A DNA stretch of 64,000 nt from Hanleya hanleyi. Its lineage: Eukaryota; Mollusca; Polyplacophora; Lepidopleurida; Hanleyidae. Made by a program: the position numbers and the translations under genes. The stretch spans positions 1-64,000 of the forward strand of contig JAVTVY010018788.1 in the NCBI GenBank assembly GCA_036873755.1. Direction: 5' to 3'. Each line of letters begins with the position of its first letter. Position 1 is the first letter of the stretch. Positions 10,232-20,536 of this stretch are shown in pieces. The notes beneath the pieces are model-generated. The model had not been told where the DNA came from and made no database searches. It saw only the letters and a list, made by a program, of their open reading frames with translations.

Positions 10232-11330
10232 ATGTCGAAATTGTAATCATCTCTTTTGTCATAAAGTCGACGAGAGCGAATGCCCGCTTCATTTTTATAG
10301 AGATATAGATCTAAATATGATGTGCCTGTAGGGCTGTTTGTAGTTTCCGTCAAATCCAGTGAAGGTGGATATATATCCTTCACTGCGTCAGTTATATAGC
10401 GATTATCTACAGCGAGAAGATCGTCTATATAGCGTTTGGTGAATGAGAAGGAACGGGCTTTGAATGGATCGGTTTTTGAAAGCGCCTGCATATAGTCACA
10501 TTCACAAGAGAACAGATATAGGTCAGCCAACAGGGGTGCATAATTAGTACCCATTGGAATACCTATATGCTGCTGATATATTGTGTTGCCAAATTTCACA
10601 TAGAAATTTTTAATGAGAAATTCAAGCAACTCTATAAACAAAGAAACATCCCATGAATGATATCTCTTGTATGTAGTAGAGCTAAAGAATGCTTTATGGC
10701 TTCCGACATTAATATATCTACGATCAGTTTTCTTGAACACAGATACTATTAACGAACTTAGACGGTCAATAAGGTCCTGATGAGGGATTGTAGTATAGAG
10801 AGTCGAGAAATCCCATGTGGATACATGTCTGTACGGTATGTGACCTTTAGCATCAAGTTCTTCCGTAAGACATTTTGAGTTTTTCAATATCCACATACAT
10901 TCAACGCCAGAGTTCTTAGAAATAGTGGCGCAATACCTTTCCCAAAATGCTTTTACCTCCTGAAGGGCCCTCGTCAATAGGGTTGAAAGAAGCTTGGTGG
11001 TGCAGCTTCTAGAACCAGCTATGAATCTAGCTTTGTATGGTGATTTATGCATTTTGGGAGTCCAGTATAGTTTTGGTATGTCGTTATGATTGGTTGGAAG
11101 ACAAATACCTCTCTCCCTGAGAAACTCTTTGTGATTGTTAAATAAATCTTCCCAGAGTAAATGCAGTTTGGGAGTAAGTAGGCGTATTTGATGAAGATAT
11201 GTCCACACTCAATTCTTTAACCAGCACCTGGTAATAGTAATATTTACATATGAATATTATATTATTCGGAGCTTTGTCTGCTGGGACTATGACGAATTTA
11301 CTCTGGATAATTGCTAGAACTTCTTGCGAA
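10232..11330 (-). mobile_element. PLE-A reverse transcriptase fragment
   Basis: A minus-strand open frame of 335 codons covers most of the RT domain. It has PKLYWTPKMHKSPYKARFIAG (finger), TWDFSTLYTTIPH (motif A with catalytic D), QHIGIPMGTNYAPLLADLYL (motif B) and RYIDDLLAV (motif C, YIDD), then YLDLYLYKNEAG and LYDKRDDYNFDI. These match Penelope-like RTs. There is no GIY-YIG domain downstream. Both ends are truncated: the 3' non-coding tail is absent, unlike sibling copies, and the 5' side stops at 11330. Nearly intact frame but not a complete element. Confidence 0.85.
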
Positions 11331-13530
11331 GTCACAGGTCAAGAACAGCAAACGGGACAACATCATCATTCAGCTTGGTCTGTCCATTTGGACACGGAGT
11401 CCTAATATCTACAGGCATCTGACAGAGAGCGGTTCTCTTGTGCATCCATCAGAAAGAACATTGTTGCGCTATATATACAGTGAAACAAGATGCTAGAATC
11501 AACGACAATGTTTTAAAATGGCTGCACATGCATGTCAAACATCAGACGCTTCCGCATCACGGATACTGAGGCGGCCTTATAGTGGATGAGATGTCCATTC
11601 AAGAGGACATCCAGTATGGCAAAGACCGTAATTTAGTCGGTTTCACTGATGTTGGGTCTGAAGCCAGTGAGTGTTCCCAAAGATCTGAGTCTGTTTTGGC
11701 AAACCATGAATGCCAGTTCTTATTTCACGGTCTAACAGGTTTTAGATTCCTAGTGGCACATTACCCAACTAACCAGTTGAACGGTCTCCAGATGAATTAT
11801 ATTTTCTGGCTTTAGAAGGTATTGGTTCCACTAAAAAGAAAAAATGTCATATTGTCAGATTCACTGTCATGCCTCCAACCGATTAAAAGTAGGACTTCGA
11901 CTCCTCCCACTATCTTGAGTATTTTACAACTACATGACTGTAGATTTGATCCACAGATTGATATTGTGTTCTGTTGGTTGCCTAGTCACGTTGGCATCAA
12001 AGGGAATACTGAGGCTGATAGGATGGCTAAGGCAGCCCTAGATGATGAGATTGATCCTGTTGGAATCCCATATAGCGATTTCAGGTCCTCCATCTGTACT
12101 TATGTGAAACGGCTGTTTCAATCTTTATGCGATGCTGTGAATAATAAACTTCATGAGTTAAAAAAAACTGTAGGCTATACTCATCTGAACAACCGGAAAC
12201 GTTTCCTTCAAACCATGATCGGGCGATGTAGAATCGGCCATACACGATTAACTCACGAACATTTACTAAAAAAGAGCCAGTCTCAAGGTGTGTTCCATGC
12301 CATGATGATCACATGGTGAAACATATTCTTATCGAATGCATAGATTTTAAGATTGTAAGAGATACTTTTTATCGAGCGACTACTTTGGAAGATCTTTTTA
12401 GTCGGGTCAGGGAGGATTGCATCTTGGGTTATTTGAGAGAAATCGGGCTGTTACATAAGTTTTAATGTGTGTATGTTTTAATGCGTTGGATTACTAAGTT
12501 AGTGACTTCAGTACTTAGAATTTTGTTTGATCGTCGCTATATAGCTGAAATATTGCTGAACGCGACATTAAACCTTAATTCTCTCTCTCTCTTTCTATTT
12601 TCTGGGATGTGGTGGGGGCAGTAGCCAAATGGGGATTCCATATCATCTATACCTCTTTGAACGGGGCCTCAAACACCAGGTCCTTCATAAAGATGCACCT
12701 GCATCCATCTCCGAGAACATTCCATGTTTAACCAACCAGTGATCTTTCTTGCTGATCCGTCACGCCTTTTCAAAAAAATCAGAAACAACATATTAAAAAG
12801 TGAAACACGAAAATGGCATACAAGGTTGTTAACACACAATGGACATGAAATCTCCTGGATCACCTTTATAGCAGCTTTTGAGTGAGACAAATATCATGGG
12901 TTATCCATTCTCCACAATCTCACAGAAGAACATCTTCATCCAAATACATCCCAGAAAATGCGTAACCACCTGACAGAAGATGTGCTCGACAGCGAAATGC
13001 TGCACTTGATTATAAGGTACAAACAGAGTTTGGGAGACAAAGGGGACAAATGCAATGGGGTCATTTCGATGCTAGAACAAACCAGTATAACGGTCAGTAT
13101 CTTCAGGAACAGGAGACGTATAACCGATAAAAGCGATGAGAGGCTGCTCAAGAATGCCATGGCATGGATCCATGATTGGGAGAAGGATGCACCTTCGAAC
13201 ACATTAATAATGTCAGATGAAACCCGTGAGGATGTCGTCCTCCTGATAACTGGCTTCCTGGAGCTAGTGAAGGTGGTCACCGAAAAGTTGCAAACCGCTG
13301 TCACCCCACTGTATGTAAACAGTGACATCTTGGAAAATATATTTTCATAACAAAACGGGTTGCACCATGGGGCAGGCAATAATCCAAACTACCATCAATA
13401 CAGCTATGCTACCAACACTATCACCTTATGCCAGAAAACTATCAGTAAAAAGGCCTACTCTGCCAGACGAAAGACTCTGCCAGACGAAAGTCATCCCAAG
13501 AGAAAGCGGCCTTGCCGTTTCATAATCTCT
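11331..13530 (+). pseudogene. P-element/THAP9-like transposase relic, split by a LINE
   Basis: Upstream part (11331-11809): IIQLGLSIWTRSPNIYRHL, a region with frame breaks, then DEMSIQEDIQYGKD...LVGFTDVG, a pattern typical of P-element/THAP9-type transposases (DEM with a catalytic Asp, then GF.D.G). Downstream part (12610-13530): WDVVGAVAKWGFHIIYTSLN, DPSRLFKKIRNN, ISWITFIAAFEWDKYHG, EEHLHPNTSQKMRN and the C-terminal NSDILENIFS, then after an in-frame TAA a segment with NNPNYHQYSYATNT. Several frameshifts and stops make it nonfunctional. The THAP zinc finger is not visible. The LINE at 11810-12595 interrupts between IFW and DVVG. Confidence 0.7.
11810..12595 (+). mobile_element. 5'-truncated LINE 3' end with RNase H
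   Basis: The frame 11822-12319 encodes an RNase H-like domain (VILSDSLSCLQ with a catalytic-type Asp, then FCWLPSHVGIKGNTEADRMA with the final Asp). This is followed, after a frameshift near 12290, by DDHMVKHILIECIDF, the usual C-terminal zinc region of I/Jockey-like LINEs. The 3' end carries ATATAGCTGAAATATTGCTG and a TCTC microsatellite tail. It is flanked by the 10-bp duplication TATTTTCTGG at 11800-11809 and 12596-12605. Inserted into the transposase relic; only the last ~790 bp are present. Confidence 0.85.
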
Positions 13531-13780
13531 GCAAGATGATGAGGATCTAGTCCAAACATATGAACTTTATATGTGGTAAGTTTTCACTTATTAACTTTCA
13601 AATGTGATAAATAAATCAAAGTCTTGTGGAATAATAACTGTGATGTATACCAATGCAGAAAGGCTAATTTCCATTGTGGACAACAAATCAAAGCAATACG
13701 TGCAACAGACTATACAATGTTACTGGTAGTGATATGACACTTTACTAAGGTTCCAATGTACGTGTAGCATCAAGGAAATA
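13531..13780. other. No gene recognised
   Basis: AT-rich spacer after the transposase relic. Confidence 0.4.
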
Positions 13781-15463
13781 CTAATACATAAAAAGCATCT
13801 GTTGTGCTTGTTGTTCACAATAAATGAGCCTTATAACACTATTAATACTTACATACTCAAGTTGATGAGCAAGTTGGGCAGCACCATGATATGTCTTCTT
13901 GGGAAAAATTGATCCATGTCTCCTCGTCCGCAAGACCTCCACAGTTTCTGTAACACAACTTTGGGCAAAAACTACATCCAATCCATGGTTCAATGTCTTC
14001 AGCATGGTACTGCTCTCCAAGGGATAAAGTAGTGACCAGCCTCTTCTTTTTTTAGACTTTTTCCTCTTCCCCTTGCATTTACGGGTGGTGGCGCGCCTCT
14101 TTTTGCGCTCAGTCATAGCCTGTTTGCAGACTAACTCCTTAGTCTCGTCCGCAGCACGTGATGTTCCGGGTGTAGCAGACTCACTTGAAAGTTGGTTAAT
14201 GGTTGAGGCCTGTTGAGTCTTTCAGGATGTGTGATGCAATCCGCTTTCAGAATAACCTCACTCAACGGGTCAACCAAAAATCTTTGTAGAGGGTTTCAGT
14301 TTCGCATCGTAACAATCATGAAGAGAGATAATATCTACTTTTCTGAAGTCCTTTAAGACATTACTCTTTTCCAAAAGCAAACCTATCAACTTGAAATGAG
14401 ATACACTTTTGTATTCAGATTTGTCATCCTGGATGGTTTGATACTTGACAGCTGCTGAAGTTGTTACAGATGACTTTTTGAGGAGGATCTGTTTGGGGTG
14501 CTCCGTGCTTTTACGCTTCCCCAATTCTGCGGACAACTTTCTCTGGTGTTCACCATCTGTAACATTGAGGTAAGAATTTGTGACATCGTTCAACAGCTCT
14601 AAGATGGCACTACTTCCCTCAACAGTATCTTGAAGAACAGTCTCACATTTGACCACAAATGACAGATTTCCAGAGTACAAAGACGTCTGCACTGGAAACA
14701 AACTAACCCATGAGTTGTAAAGTTCCAAATCATACTGTACTGTGTCATGGACAAAATTCAGAATATTTACATGCTGCTTGCGCAACATGTCTCTAGAATA
14801 GAGGGGTAATCTTTTCTTCTCCAGCAGCATAAAGAATTCAAACGTGAAATCGTTGACATTTGTCAGTCCACATTGTAAATTTTTCTTTCTCTGTGTGTCT
14901 ATCAAACTCTCAGGATACTTTGCAGAGTTCAGAGTTTCAGCTTGATTAAAAGTGAGCGAATTCAGCAGAGCAACTTTCACTTTCAAACTCTGATCCACTA
15001 TATAGTCCCTGAACTGTCAAGTTGCTTTTTTACTGTCTCCTTGTAATGGTGCTCCACTTTGGCTACCGCTCGACCTCCAACATATCTGACTTTTCCCTGA
15101 GCAAAATCAGAGATAGGCTTAGCTGCTGAAGTTGGCTCGAGAGTGGCTATAGCAGATGCCTCTGTCGAGATCTTCAATTCTAGGCGCACGTTGTTAACCA
15201 GAATAGCCCACAAGTAAATCATTTGGCGGGTTATCACTGAACAGTCTTTTTCTTGCCTCCTTGTATTTCTCTCTCTCGATGTAGCTATGACAGCTCCTGT
15301 AGAAATTAGTTAATTTTTTCACAGTAGCAGATTTTTCACCAATGCTGGATTTCTTGATCTGTGACATTTCATCATGATGCACATTGAGAAAGGTAGTAAC
15401 CTTGGCCAGTTGTGATCTCAGGAGATAAATGGATGTGTTCAAATCCTTCGGTTGATCAGTCAA
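13781..15463 (-). pseudogene. Frame-broken uncharacterised protein, repeat-borne or host relic
   Basis: On the minus strand successive frames join at 15463-15194, 15237-14998, 14998-14270 and 14116-13781. They contain a helical segment (QLAKVTTFLNVHHDEMSQI), AKPISDFAQGKVRYVGGRAV followed by AKVEHHYKETVKKQL, a ~240-residue helical region, and a Lys/Arg-rich stretch (KKRRATTRKCKGKRKKSKKR). The GKVRYVGG block resembles a motif I associate with uncharacterised multi-copy invertebrate proteins, but I cannot name the family. One frameshift and one stop separate the first segments. Could be a transposon ORF next to the P-like relic. Confidence 0.4.
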
Positions 15464-15529
15464 GGGTAAAGCTGTGATCAGGGAAGGTAGCAGGTTATCA
15501 GCATCATCATTCTCATAGTATATTATCTA

Positions 15530-15668
15530 GCCTATGTTTATATATACTATGATTGTCCTTTTGAATTTGGTGCTAATACTGTTATATGGGATAGGTCTTT
15601 GGATTATGGACGCGGATATTCTTTAATGGACGACGGCTGAATTATGAATGGCGGACTAGACGCTTGTA
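15530..15668 (+). mobile_element. PLE-A 3' terminal fragment
   Basis: Plus-orientation match to the last ~135 bp of PLE-A: CTATGTTTATATATACTATG, GATTATGGACGCGGATATTC, ending GGACTAGACGCTTGTA. A short internal deletion removes a few bases in the TGGAAAATGG region. Strongly 5' truncated. Confidence 0.8.
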
Positions 15669-16207
15669 GTTGGCCGGTATCTGAATCCACACCCTGTAAT
15701 TATAAATTATAAATTAAATATATTAAATTAAATTATCACAAGCCAATAACCACCCCGTCCCCCCCCCCCCCAAATAACTGTTGATAACTGGAATATTAAG
15801 TAAACCTATTCTCAAGCAGTTACTTATTTTTGCTATTGCCCCAATAGTCGTACATTTTTTTGGAAGTACCTACCTGGTGATCAAAGCCAGTTCCTGGCTT
15901 ACATCACTGCTAAACCGTTTTCGTTCATTTCATGAACTTTTCAATAGCAATAATATATTTATTCATATGTAAGGCTATATATACATAGTTGCCTTGCCGT
16001 TGAACATGTTAAAACGCATTTTTATATACTAATTGGACACTGGAGACATACATATTTACAATATAATGGGGTAGACAAAAGGTAAAACAGTTTGTTATAA
16101 TCCGACAATGATATATACTATAGAACAAAACATATATATATACATGCACATATATATATATATACATATATATAACTTATTGATATCCTTTTGGCTTAAG
16201 CCAACTT
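15669..16207. repeat. Non-coding spacer with poly-C and (TA)n tracts
   Basis: A C-tract is present near 15757-15770 and alternating AT/ATAC tracts at about 16130-16182. Just before the Penelope copy the 19-mer AACTTATTGATATCCTTTTG occurs twice (about 16182 and 16203). No gene seen. Confidence 0.5.
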
Positions 16208-16219
16208 ATTGATATCCTT

Positions 16220-16657
16220 TTGACACCTTTCATTCAGTTTGTCCCATCATATGTAAGAGATGATATTGACTTCCTCAATCATCTTCCTGATACAGTTCAA
16301 GACGGGGAAATCTTTTGCAGGCTAGATGTTACTAATCCATATAGTACTATAACGCATAAACTAGGACTGGAATCTGTCAAATTTTGGTTAGATAATCACC
16401 CCGAGAAGATCAGTGAACGTTTCAGTGGAGAATTTATCCTTTCCGCTATCCAGCTAATTCTGGAAAATAATTCTTTTGAATTCGGGGACCAGAATTACCA
16501 TCAAATAATTGGAACGGCGATGGGGACCAAATTTGCTCCGACATACGCGACACTTGTTTTAGGATACCTAGAACATCAACTTTGCAGGAATATCGGTGAG
16601 TCACATGGATTAAATCTCCAAACATATGTTCAGGATTCTTTCAAACGGTACCTAGAT
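16220..16657 (+). pseudogene. Penelope P1 reverse transcriptase, N-terminal part
   Basis: The frame contains FVPSYVRDDIDFLNHLP, FCRLDVTNPYSTITH (position of motif A; the Asp is present but the canonical D(V/I)xxLYTNI is degraded to DVTNPYSTI), then IIGTAMGTKFAPTYATL (motif B) and stops at FKRYLD because of an insertion inside motif C (RYLDD). The remaining half resumes at 17004. RT primes from cleaved target DNA in Penelope elements. Confidence 0.85.
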
Positions 16658-17001
16658 TACAACACATATAAGGGAAGTGGGAAGAGGTGCCGACATACTG
16701 ACTGCGCCACATGACTTCACAGAATAGTCTTCTGGTAAACCTATTCTAAAGCACATACCAAGAATCTAACGATTCGTGATATGTGTTGTATCTCAGGTAC
16801 GCTTTTATTGTACCTGTTCATGTGGCAACTTGGATGATATGACCACACGGCCCCTAGCACCGGCATAAGCGGTATTAGATACAAATCTAGAGAGCTATGC
16901 TGGAAATGCTCTCACAACTCGTATACTGGTAATTGGTGAGCTGTTTCGCTGTGACAACTCGTACATTGGAGATTGGTGAGCTGTATCGTCGTCAGATGTA
17001 A
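16658..17001 (-). mobile_element. ~344-bp insertion, subfamily B tail, copy 1
   Basis: Nearly identical to 20175-20536. It splits codons of the RT motif C in P1: upstream ends CCTAGAT and downstream resumes GACTGTTTC. Read on the minus strand it holds two or three units of CGAGTTGTCA...CTCACCAAT, the conserved block TCTAATACCGCTTATGCCGG, CTAGGGGCCG, then CATGAACAG with the hairpin (16794-16816) and ends in GTGTTGTA. No ORF. It resembles the tail of PLE-A in element order, so it is probably a 5'-truncated copy or short non-autonomous relative. Confidence 0.75.
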
Positions 17002-17003
17002 AT

Positions 17004-18056
17004 GACTGTTTCATTATCTGGGATACCAAGAAAGCAGATGTTATGGTTCTATATGATGCTCTGAACAGCCTCGATCCAGATATCAATTTCACAATCGAGG
17101 GGCATGACCAAATCCCTTTCTTGGATGTTTTTTTTGCCCGTAAGGATAACACCATTATTACGGACATATATTATAAACCTACTGATACAAAACAGTATCT
17201 AGACTATAGGTCTTGTCATCCTCGCCAAACAAAAAATCAAGTGCCTTTCACACTGGCAAGGAGAATTTGCACAATTGTAACGGACATGGAGTTGCAACTA
17301 ACCAGGTTAGCCGAGCTGAAAGTATCTTTAATAAGGAGAAATTATCCCCCTAGAGTTATAGATATTGGAATTCAAAAGGCCATTAAAATTGACGTGCAAA
17401 CTCTCAGAACGGTCAGGCCAAATACCGACACAGATACGCTATCTTTTGTATGCACACATAATCCTAACAACTTCAACTTCTTCCCAGTAATTTTCAATAA
17501 TCGACCAATGCTGGAATCTAGTGATCATCTCAAACAAACGTTCAGTCAAACTAGAATTATAAACGGTAAACGACAGGCCCCAAACCTCAAGAAAATACTA
17601 ACCAGGGCAAAATTTCTCCCATTGACGGTCCCCAATTATAGAACTTCTAATTGTGGAAATGAACGATGTAAATGCTGTAGAAACAACCTAATCATAGGCA
17701 ATTCCTTCACATTTAATGTAACCAACTTCACCTTTAGAATCAATGCTAACATGAACTGCGATTCCAGAAATCTGGTCTATGTACTTGTCTGTTGTGGTTG
17801 CAAGAAGTATTACATTGGGCAAACAGGGGACACTATTAGAAACAGAACCCGTGTACATCGACAGCAGATTAATACACCCAGGCTTCGTTTCTTACCGGTG
17901 ACAAAACACACTGGTACATGTGCTGGGCACCTTGATATTAAGTTCAGAATTTTCTCATTCTTCAAGTTATCCGGGGATAATACTAAACTTAGAGAAATTA
18001 AAGAACTACACTTCATTAATAAATTCCGCCCTGAACTCAACAAACTGCTAACATGA
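17004..18056 (+). CDS. Penelope P1 RT thumb, linker and GIY-YIG endonuclease
   Basis: After the insertion the frame continues from DCFIIWDTKKADVMVLYDAL through IPFLDVFFARKDNTIITDIY and YKPTDTKQYLDY. It then passes a linker with the Cys cluster CGNERCKCC to the GIY-YIG-type nuclease: LVYVLVCCGCKKYYIGQTG, then RTRVHRQQI and a late acidic residue in EIKELHFINKF. The nuclease nicks the target to prime reverse transcription. The frame is open from 17043 to TGA at 18056. The last codons coincide with the start of a 62-bp internal duplication, so the native C-terminus may differ slightly. Confidence 0.85.
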   Translation, partial: DCFIIWDTKKADVMVLYDALNSLDPDINFTIEGHDQIPFLDVFFARKDNTIITDIYYKPTDTKQYLDYRSCHPRQTKNQVPFTLARRICTIVTDMELQLTRLAELKVSLIRRNYPPRVIDIGIQKAIKIDVQTLRTVRPNTDTDTLSFVCTHNPNNFNFFPVIFNNRPMLESSDHLKQTFSQTRIINGKRQAPNLKKILTRAKFLPLTVPNYRTSNCGNERCKCCRNNLIIGNSFTFNVTNFTFRINANMNCDSRNLVYVLVCCGCKKYYIGQTGDTIRNRTRVHRQQINTPRLRFLPVTKHTGTCAGHLDIKFRIFSFFKLSGDNTKLREIKELHFINKFRPELNKLLT

Positions 18057-18108
18057 ACTGCGATTCCAGAAATCTGGTCTATGTACTTGTCTGTTGTGGT
18101 TGCAAGAA
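18047..18108 (+). repeat. 62-bp duplication of the nuclease coding region at the stop codon
   Basis: GCTAACATGAACTGCGATTC...GTTGTGGTTGCAAGAA at 18047-18108 is identical to 17745-17806 inside the same ORF. It joins at the ORF end, and the stop TGA lies in the shared GCTAACATGA. It looks like a template-switch insertion. Confidence 0.8.
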
Positions 18109-18478
18109 TTATCCCACTCCCTCCCATACACATAATTCAGTAATCATTTATTCCGAAGGCGATTAATCATGTATTGTCTGGACTGAAGAAAATCGCTATA
18201 GTTAGCAAATCGACTTATTTCTTACAGTTTGTATACAATTTCTGACAAGGATTATGCATGTGCAGACCAGAATTAGACCTCATACAGGTCTATCATTGTC
18301 AATTATAAAAGCTGTTATATTTAATTTATTATTATTGTTATTATGTACCCATGTATTAGTTCCGTTTTGTTTGTAATCTTGTGCATGTGTATAATATCAC
18401 CAAGACCACTGTTACTAATTGTGAAAAACACATGCACATAAATAGAACCGCAATCGAATTGATTTCAATAAACGATGC

Positions 18479-18525
18479 TTGAAGAACTGCTGAAAGCAGT
18501 GAAACTAGTTAGCAAAATCAGTCAG
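18479..18525 (+). ncRNA. Hammerhead-like motif in Penelope P1 3' region
   Basis: TTGAAGA (18479-18485; the canonical core is CUGANGA, so the first base is changed) is followed by a stem ACTGC/GCAGT with a short loop, then GAAAC (18501-18505) and downstream GTC triplets. The core order matches hammerhead ribozymes reported in Penelope-like retroelements. The C-to-U change and the lack of a clear stem I suggest an inactive relic. Confidence 0.4.
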
Positions 18526-18530
18526 TCCGA

Positions 18531-18599
18531 GTTAGTCATGACTTTCTTCTAATACTATATTTACCATACACAAAGGCAGTTTTTACTGTGATCATTTAA
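18531..18599. other. Spacer between P1 and P2 3' ends
   Basis: Short AT-rich spacer. The (AT)n tract at about 18603-18616 marks the 3' end of P2. Confidence 0.4.
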
Positions 18600-18635
18600 T
18601 CTATATATATATATATCAGAAAAAAATGAATATCG

Positions 18636-18690
18636 AAGACAGCGTTTACTGCAACCGGTTTCGCGACATCTTTCTTCGGTGGTTCTTCAG
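18636..18690 (-). ncRNA. Hammerhead-like motif in Penelope P2 3' end
   Basis: On the minus strand CTGAAGA (18690-18684) is followed by a weak stem (ACCAC...GTCGC, mismatched relative to the P3 copy), GAAA (18662-18659) and CCGGTTGC...GTC. The core bases fit CUGANGA/GAAA, with stem II decayed. Confidence 0.4.
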
Positions 18691-19080
18691 GCAATACTGA
18701 TATTTTAAATGTGAACGTTCAATATTTACAGTAATTCTTTTATCCGTTATGATGTAATAATTTCCATTTGGAACCCACGACAATATATGGTATTCCACTC
18801 AATATTCCATGACGTTGACAATGACGTCATTATACAATTCCTAAACGTAATATTCTTATCAGTTAAACATTTCAAAAGTTTGAATCCTTTTTGACGATGA
18901 CGTTTAGACGTCATGCTAATTATGACGTTATGACGTTGAAAATAATAACCCGCATCTTACAATATGACGTAATAATATGTGAATGACGTCCAGTAATGTC
19001 ATATTGATATAAACGTATCTTTTCATAGTTCTCCACATAATATATATAAAATACATAATCTTCGCAACAGTTCAGATATA

Positions 19081-19623
19081 CTAAAACGGTAGTCCATTAA
19101 GTTTGCATTTGTACTTCTTACGAAAGAATTCCTCTTTCTGTACCCTGAAATCTTTGTCATCTTTCAGAACTTTATAAAACGGAAAAATAGTAAATTTTCC
19201 GCCACCACATTCATCTATGTGTTTACTCACTCCAATTTTCCTCGTCGCGGGAACTCTGATCTGTTGTTTGTGAATCGTTACTCTGTGACGTAAATAGTCT
19301 CCAGTTTGACCTATATAGTTTTCACCGCATCCCGCGCATGTTATGACATACAAAACATTTTTCACCTTACACGACGTATTATATTTCACACTGTAGACGT
19401 AGTCTGCATTCTTGAAAATAAAGTCCTTCCCTTCCAAAATATATTCACATGTGCCACATAAGTTAGAACCGCATTTACTAACACCTACTATATTCTGTTC
19501 CTCAAGAGTGAATTTGGCTCTTGGCAAAAGTTTCTTCAGGTCAGGGCCTTGCCTTTTGCTGTTGATCAATTTTATTTCGGATAAACTGTTTTTAACCCGT
19601 TCACTACCATTAACCATTGGCAA
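19081..19623 (-). pseudogene. Penelope P2 linker and GIY-YIG endonuclease
   Basis: The 180-codon frame contains INSKRQGPDLKKLLPRAKF, a Cys cluster CGSNLCGTC, and the nuclease NVLYVITCAGCGENYIGQTG followed by RHRVTIHKQQI. A C-terminal VQKEEFFRKKYKCKLN contains the acidic residue expected late in the fold. The frame is intact over this segment but separated from the RT by a frameshift near 19630, so the element copy is defective. Confidence 0.85.
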
Positions 19624-19637
19624 GGTATTCTTGATAA

Positions 19638-20174
19638 CTAAATTCCGGACGAAATCAGTTTCTCTGGATAACCTCGTTTTTTCAGTGTTGGAATTAATTC
19701 TCGTAAACGTTCTTCCTTCAGTTTCTCGTCATCCACGATAGTGCATATACGTCTTGCCAAGTTGTATGGTATACTCCGTTTTGTGTGGCTAGAATGACAT
19801 GATTGGAAAGGGAGGTACTGTTTGGTGTCTGTTTCCTTAGAATAAATGTCTATTTTCAACTGTGTTCCTTCTCTGTATATTCTGACATCTAAGAATGGTA
19901 TTTAATGATAGTCTTGATTGTTGGTGAAAGAAATGTGATGATTAAGCGAATTTAATAATTCATTCAATTCATCAACGCTACCGCGTTCCAACGGCCAGTT
20001 TATGTAACAGTCGTCCAAGTAGCGAAGAAAGTTAGATTTGAAATATTCCGAAAAATCCTCTCCGTGGATATTCTCAATTTTCTTGTATAGCCCTTCTTCT
20101 GGGTAAGCCATCACCAAGGTAGCATATGTTGGAGCAAATTTTGTGCCCATTGCAGTTCCTTTGATTTGATTGAA
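19638..20174 (-). pseudogene. Penelope P2 RT palm and thumb
   Basis: 20150-19902 has MGTKFAPTYATLVMAYPEEG (motif B) and FLRYLDDCYINW (motif C, YLDD), with a stop after SFTNNQDYH. 19859-19638 continues with DIYSKETDTKQYLPFQSCHS and RRICTIVDDEKLKEERL. The active-site aspartates are present, but an in-frame stop between the two frames breaks the protein. Confidence 0.8.
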
Positions 20175-20536
20175 TTACAACACATATAAGGGAAGTGGGA
20201 AGAGGTGCCGACATACTGACTGCGTCACATGACTTCACAGAATAGTCTTCTGGTTAACCTATTCTAAAGCACATGCCAAGAATCTAACGATTAGTGATAT
20301 GTGTTGTATCTCAGGTACGCTTTTATTGTACCTGTTCATGTGGCAACTTGGATGATATGACCACACGGCCCCTAGCACCGGCATAAGCGGTATTAGATAC
20401 AAATCTAGAGAGCTATGATGGAAATGCTCTGACAACTCGTATACTGGTAATTGGTGAGCTGTTTCGCTGTGACAACTCGTACATTGAAGATTGGTGAGCT
20501 GTATCGTACCATTAAAGATTGGTGAGCTGTATCCGA
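20175..20536 (-). mobile_element. ~360-bp insertion, subfamily B tail, copy 2
   Basis: Near-identical to 16658-17001, with one extra ATTGGTGAGCTGTATC unit at the right end. It interrupts P2 just before motif B (native YFN...NQIKGTAMGT). Contains the conserved CCGCTTATGCCGG block and the hairpin at 20312-20334. Relative to the host Penelope it is in sense orientation here and antisense in P1. Confidence 0.75.

Larger units (their letters stand above)
16208..18530 (+). mobile_element. Penelope element copy P1, 5' truncated
   Basis: A canonical Penelope-like element: RT followed by a linker and a C-terminal GIY-YIG nuclease on one reading frame. It starts inside the RT finger region at about 16208, is interrupted at the RYLDD motif by a ~344-bp insertion (16658-17001) and ends after a 3' region that contains a hammerhead-like motif (18479-18504). 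Apart from that insertion the frame is open from 17043 to the stop at 18056. Confidence 0.88.
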
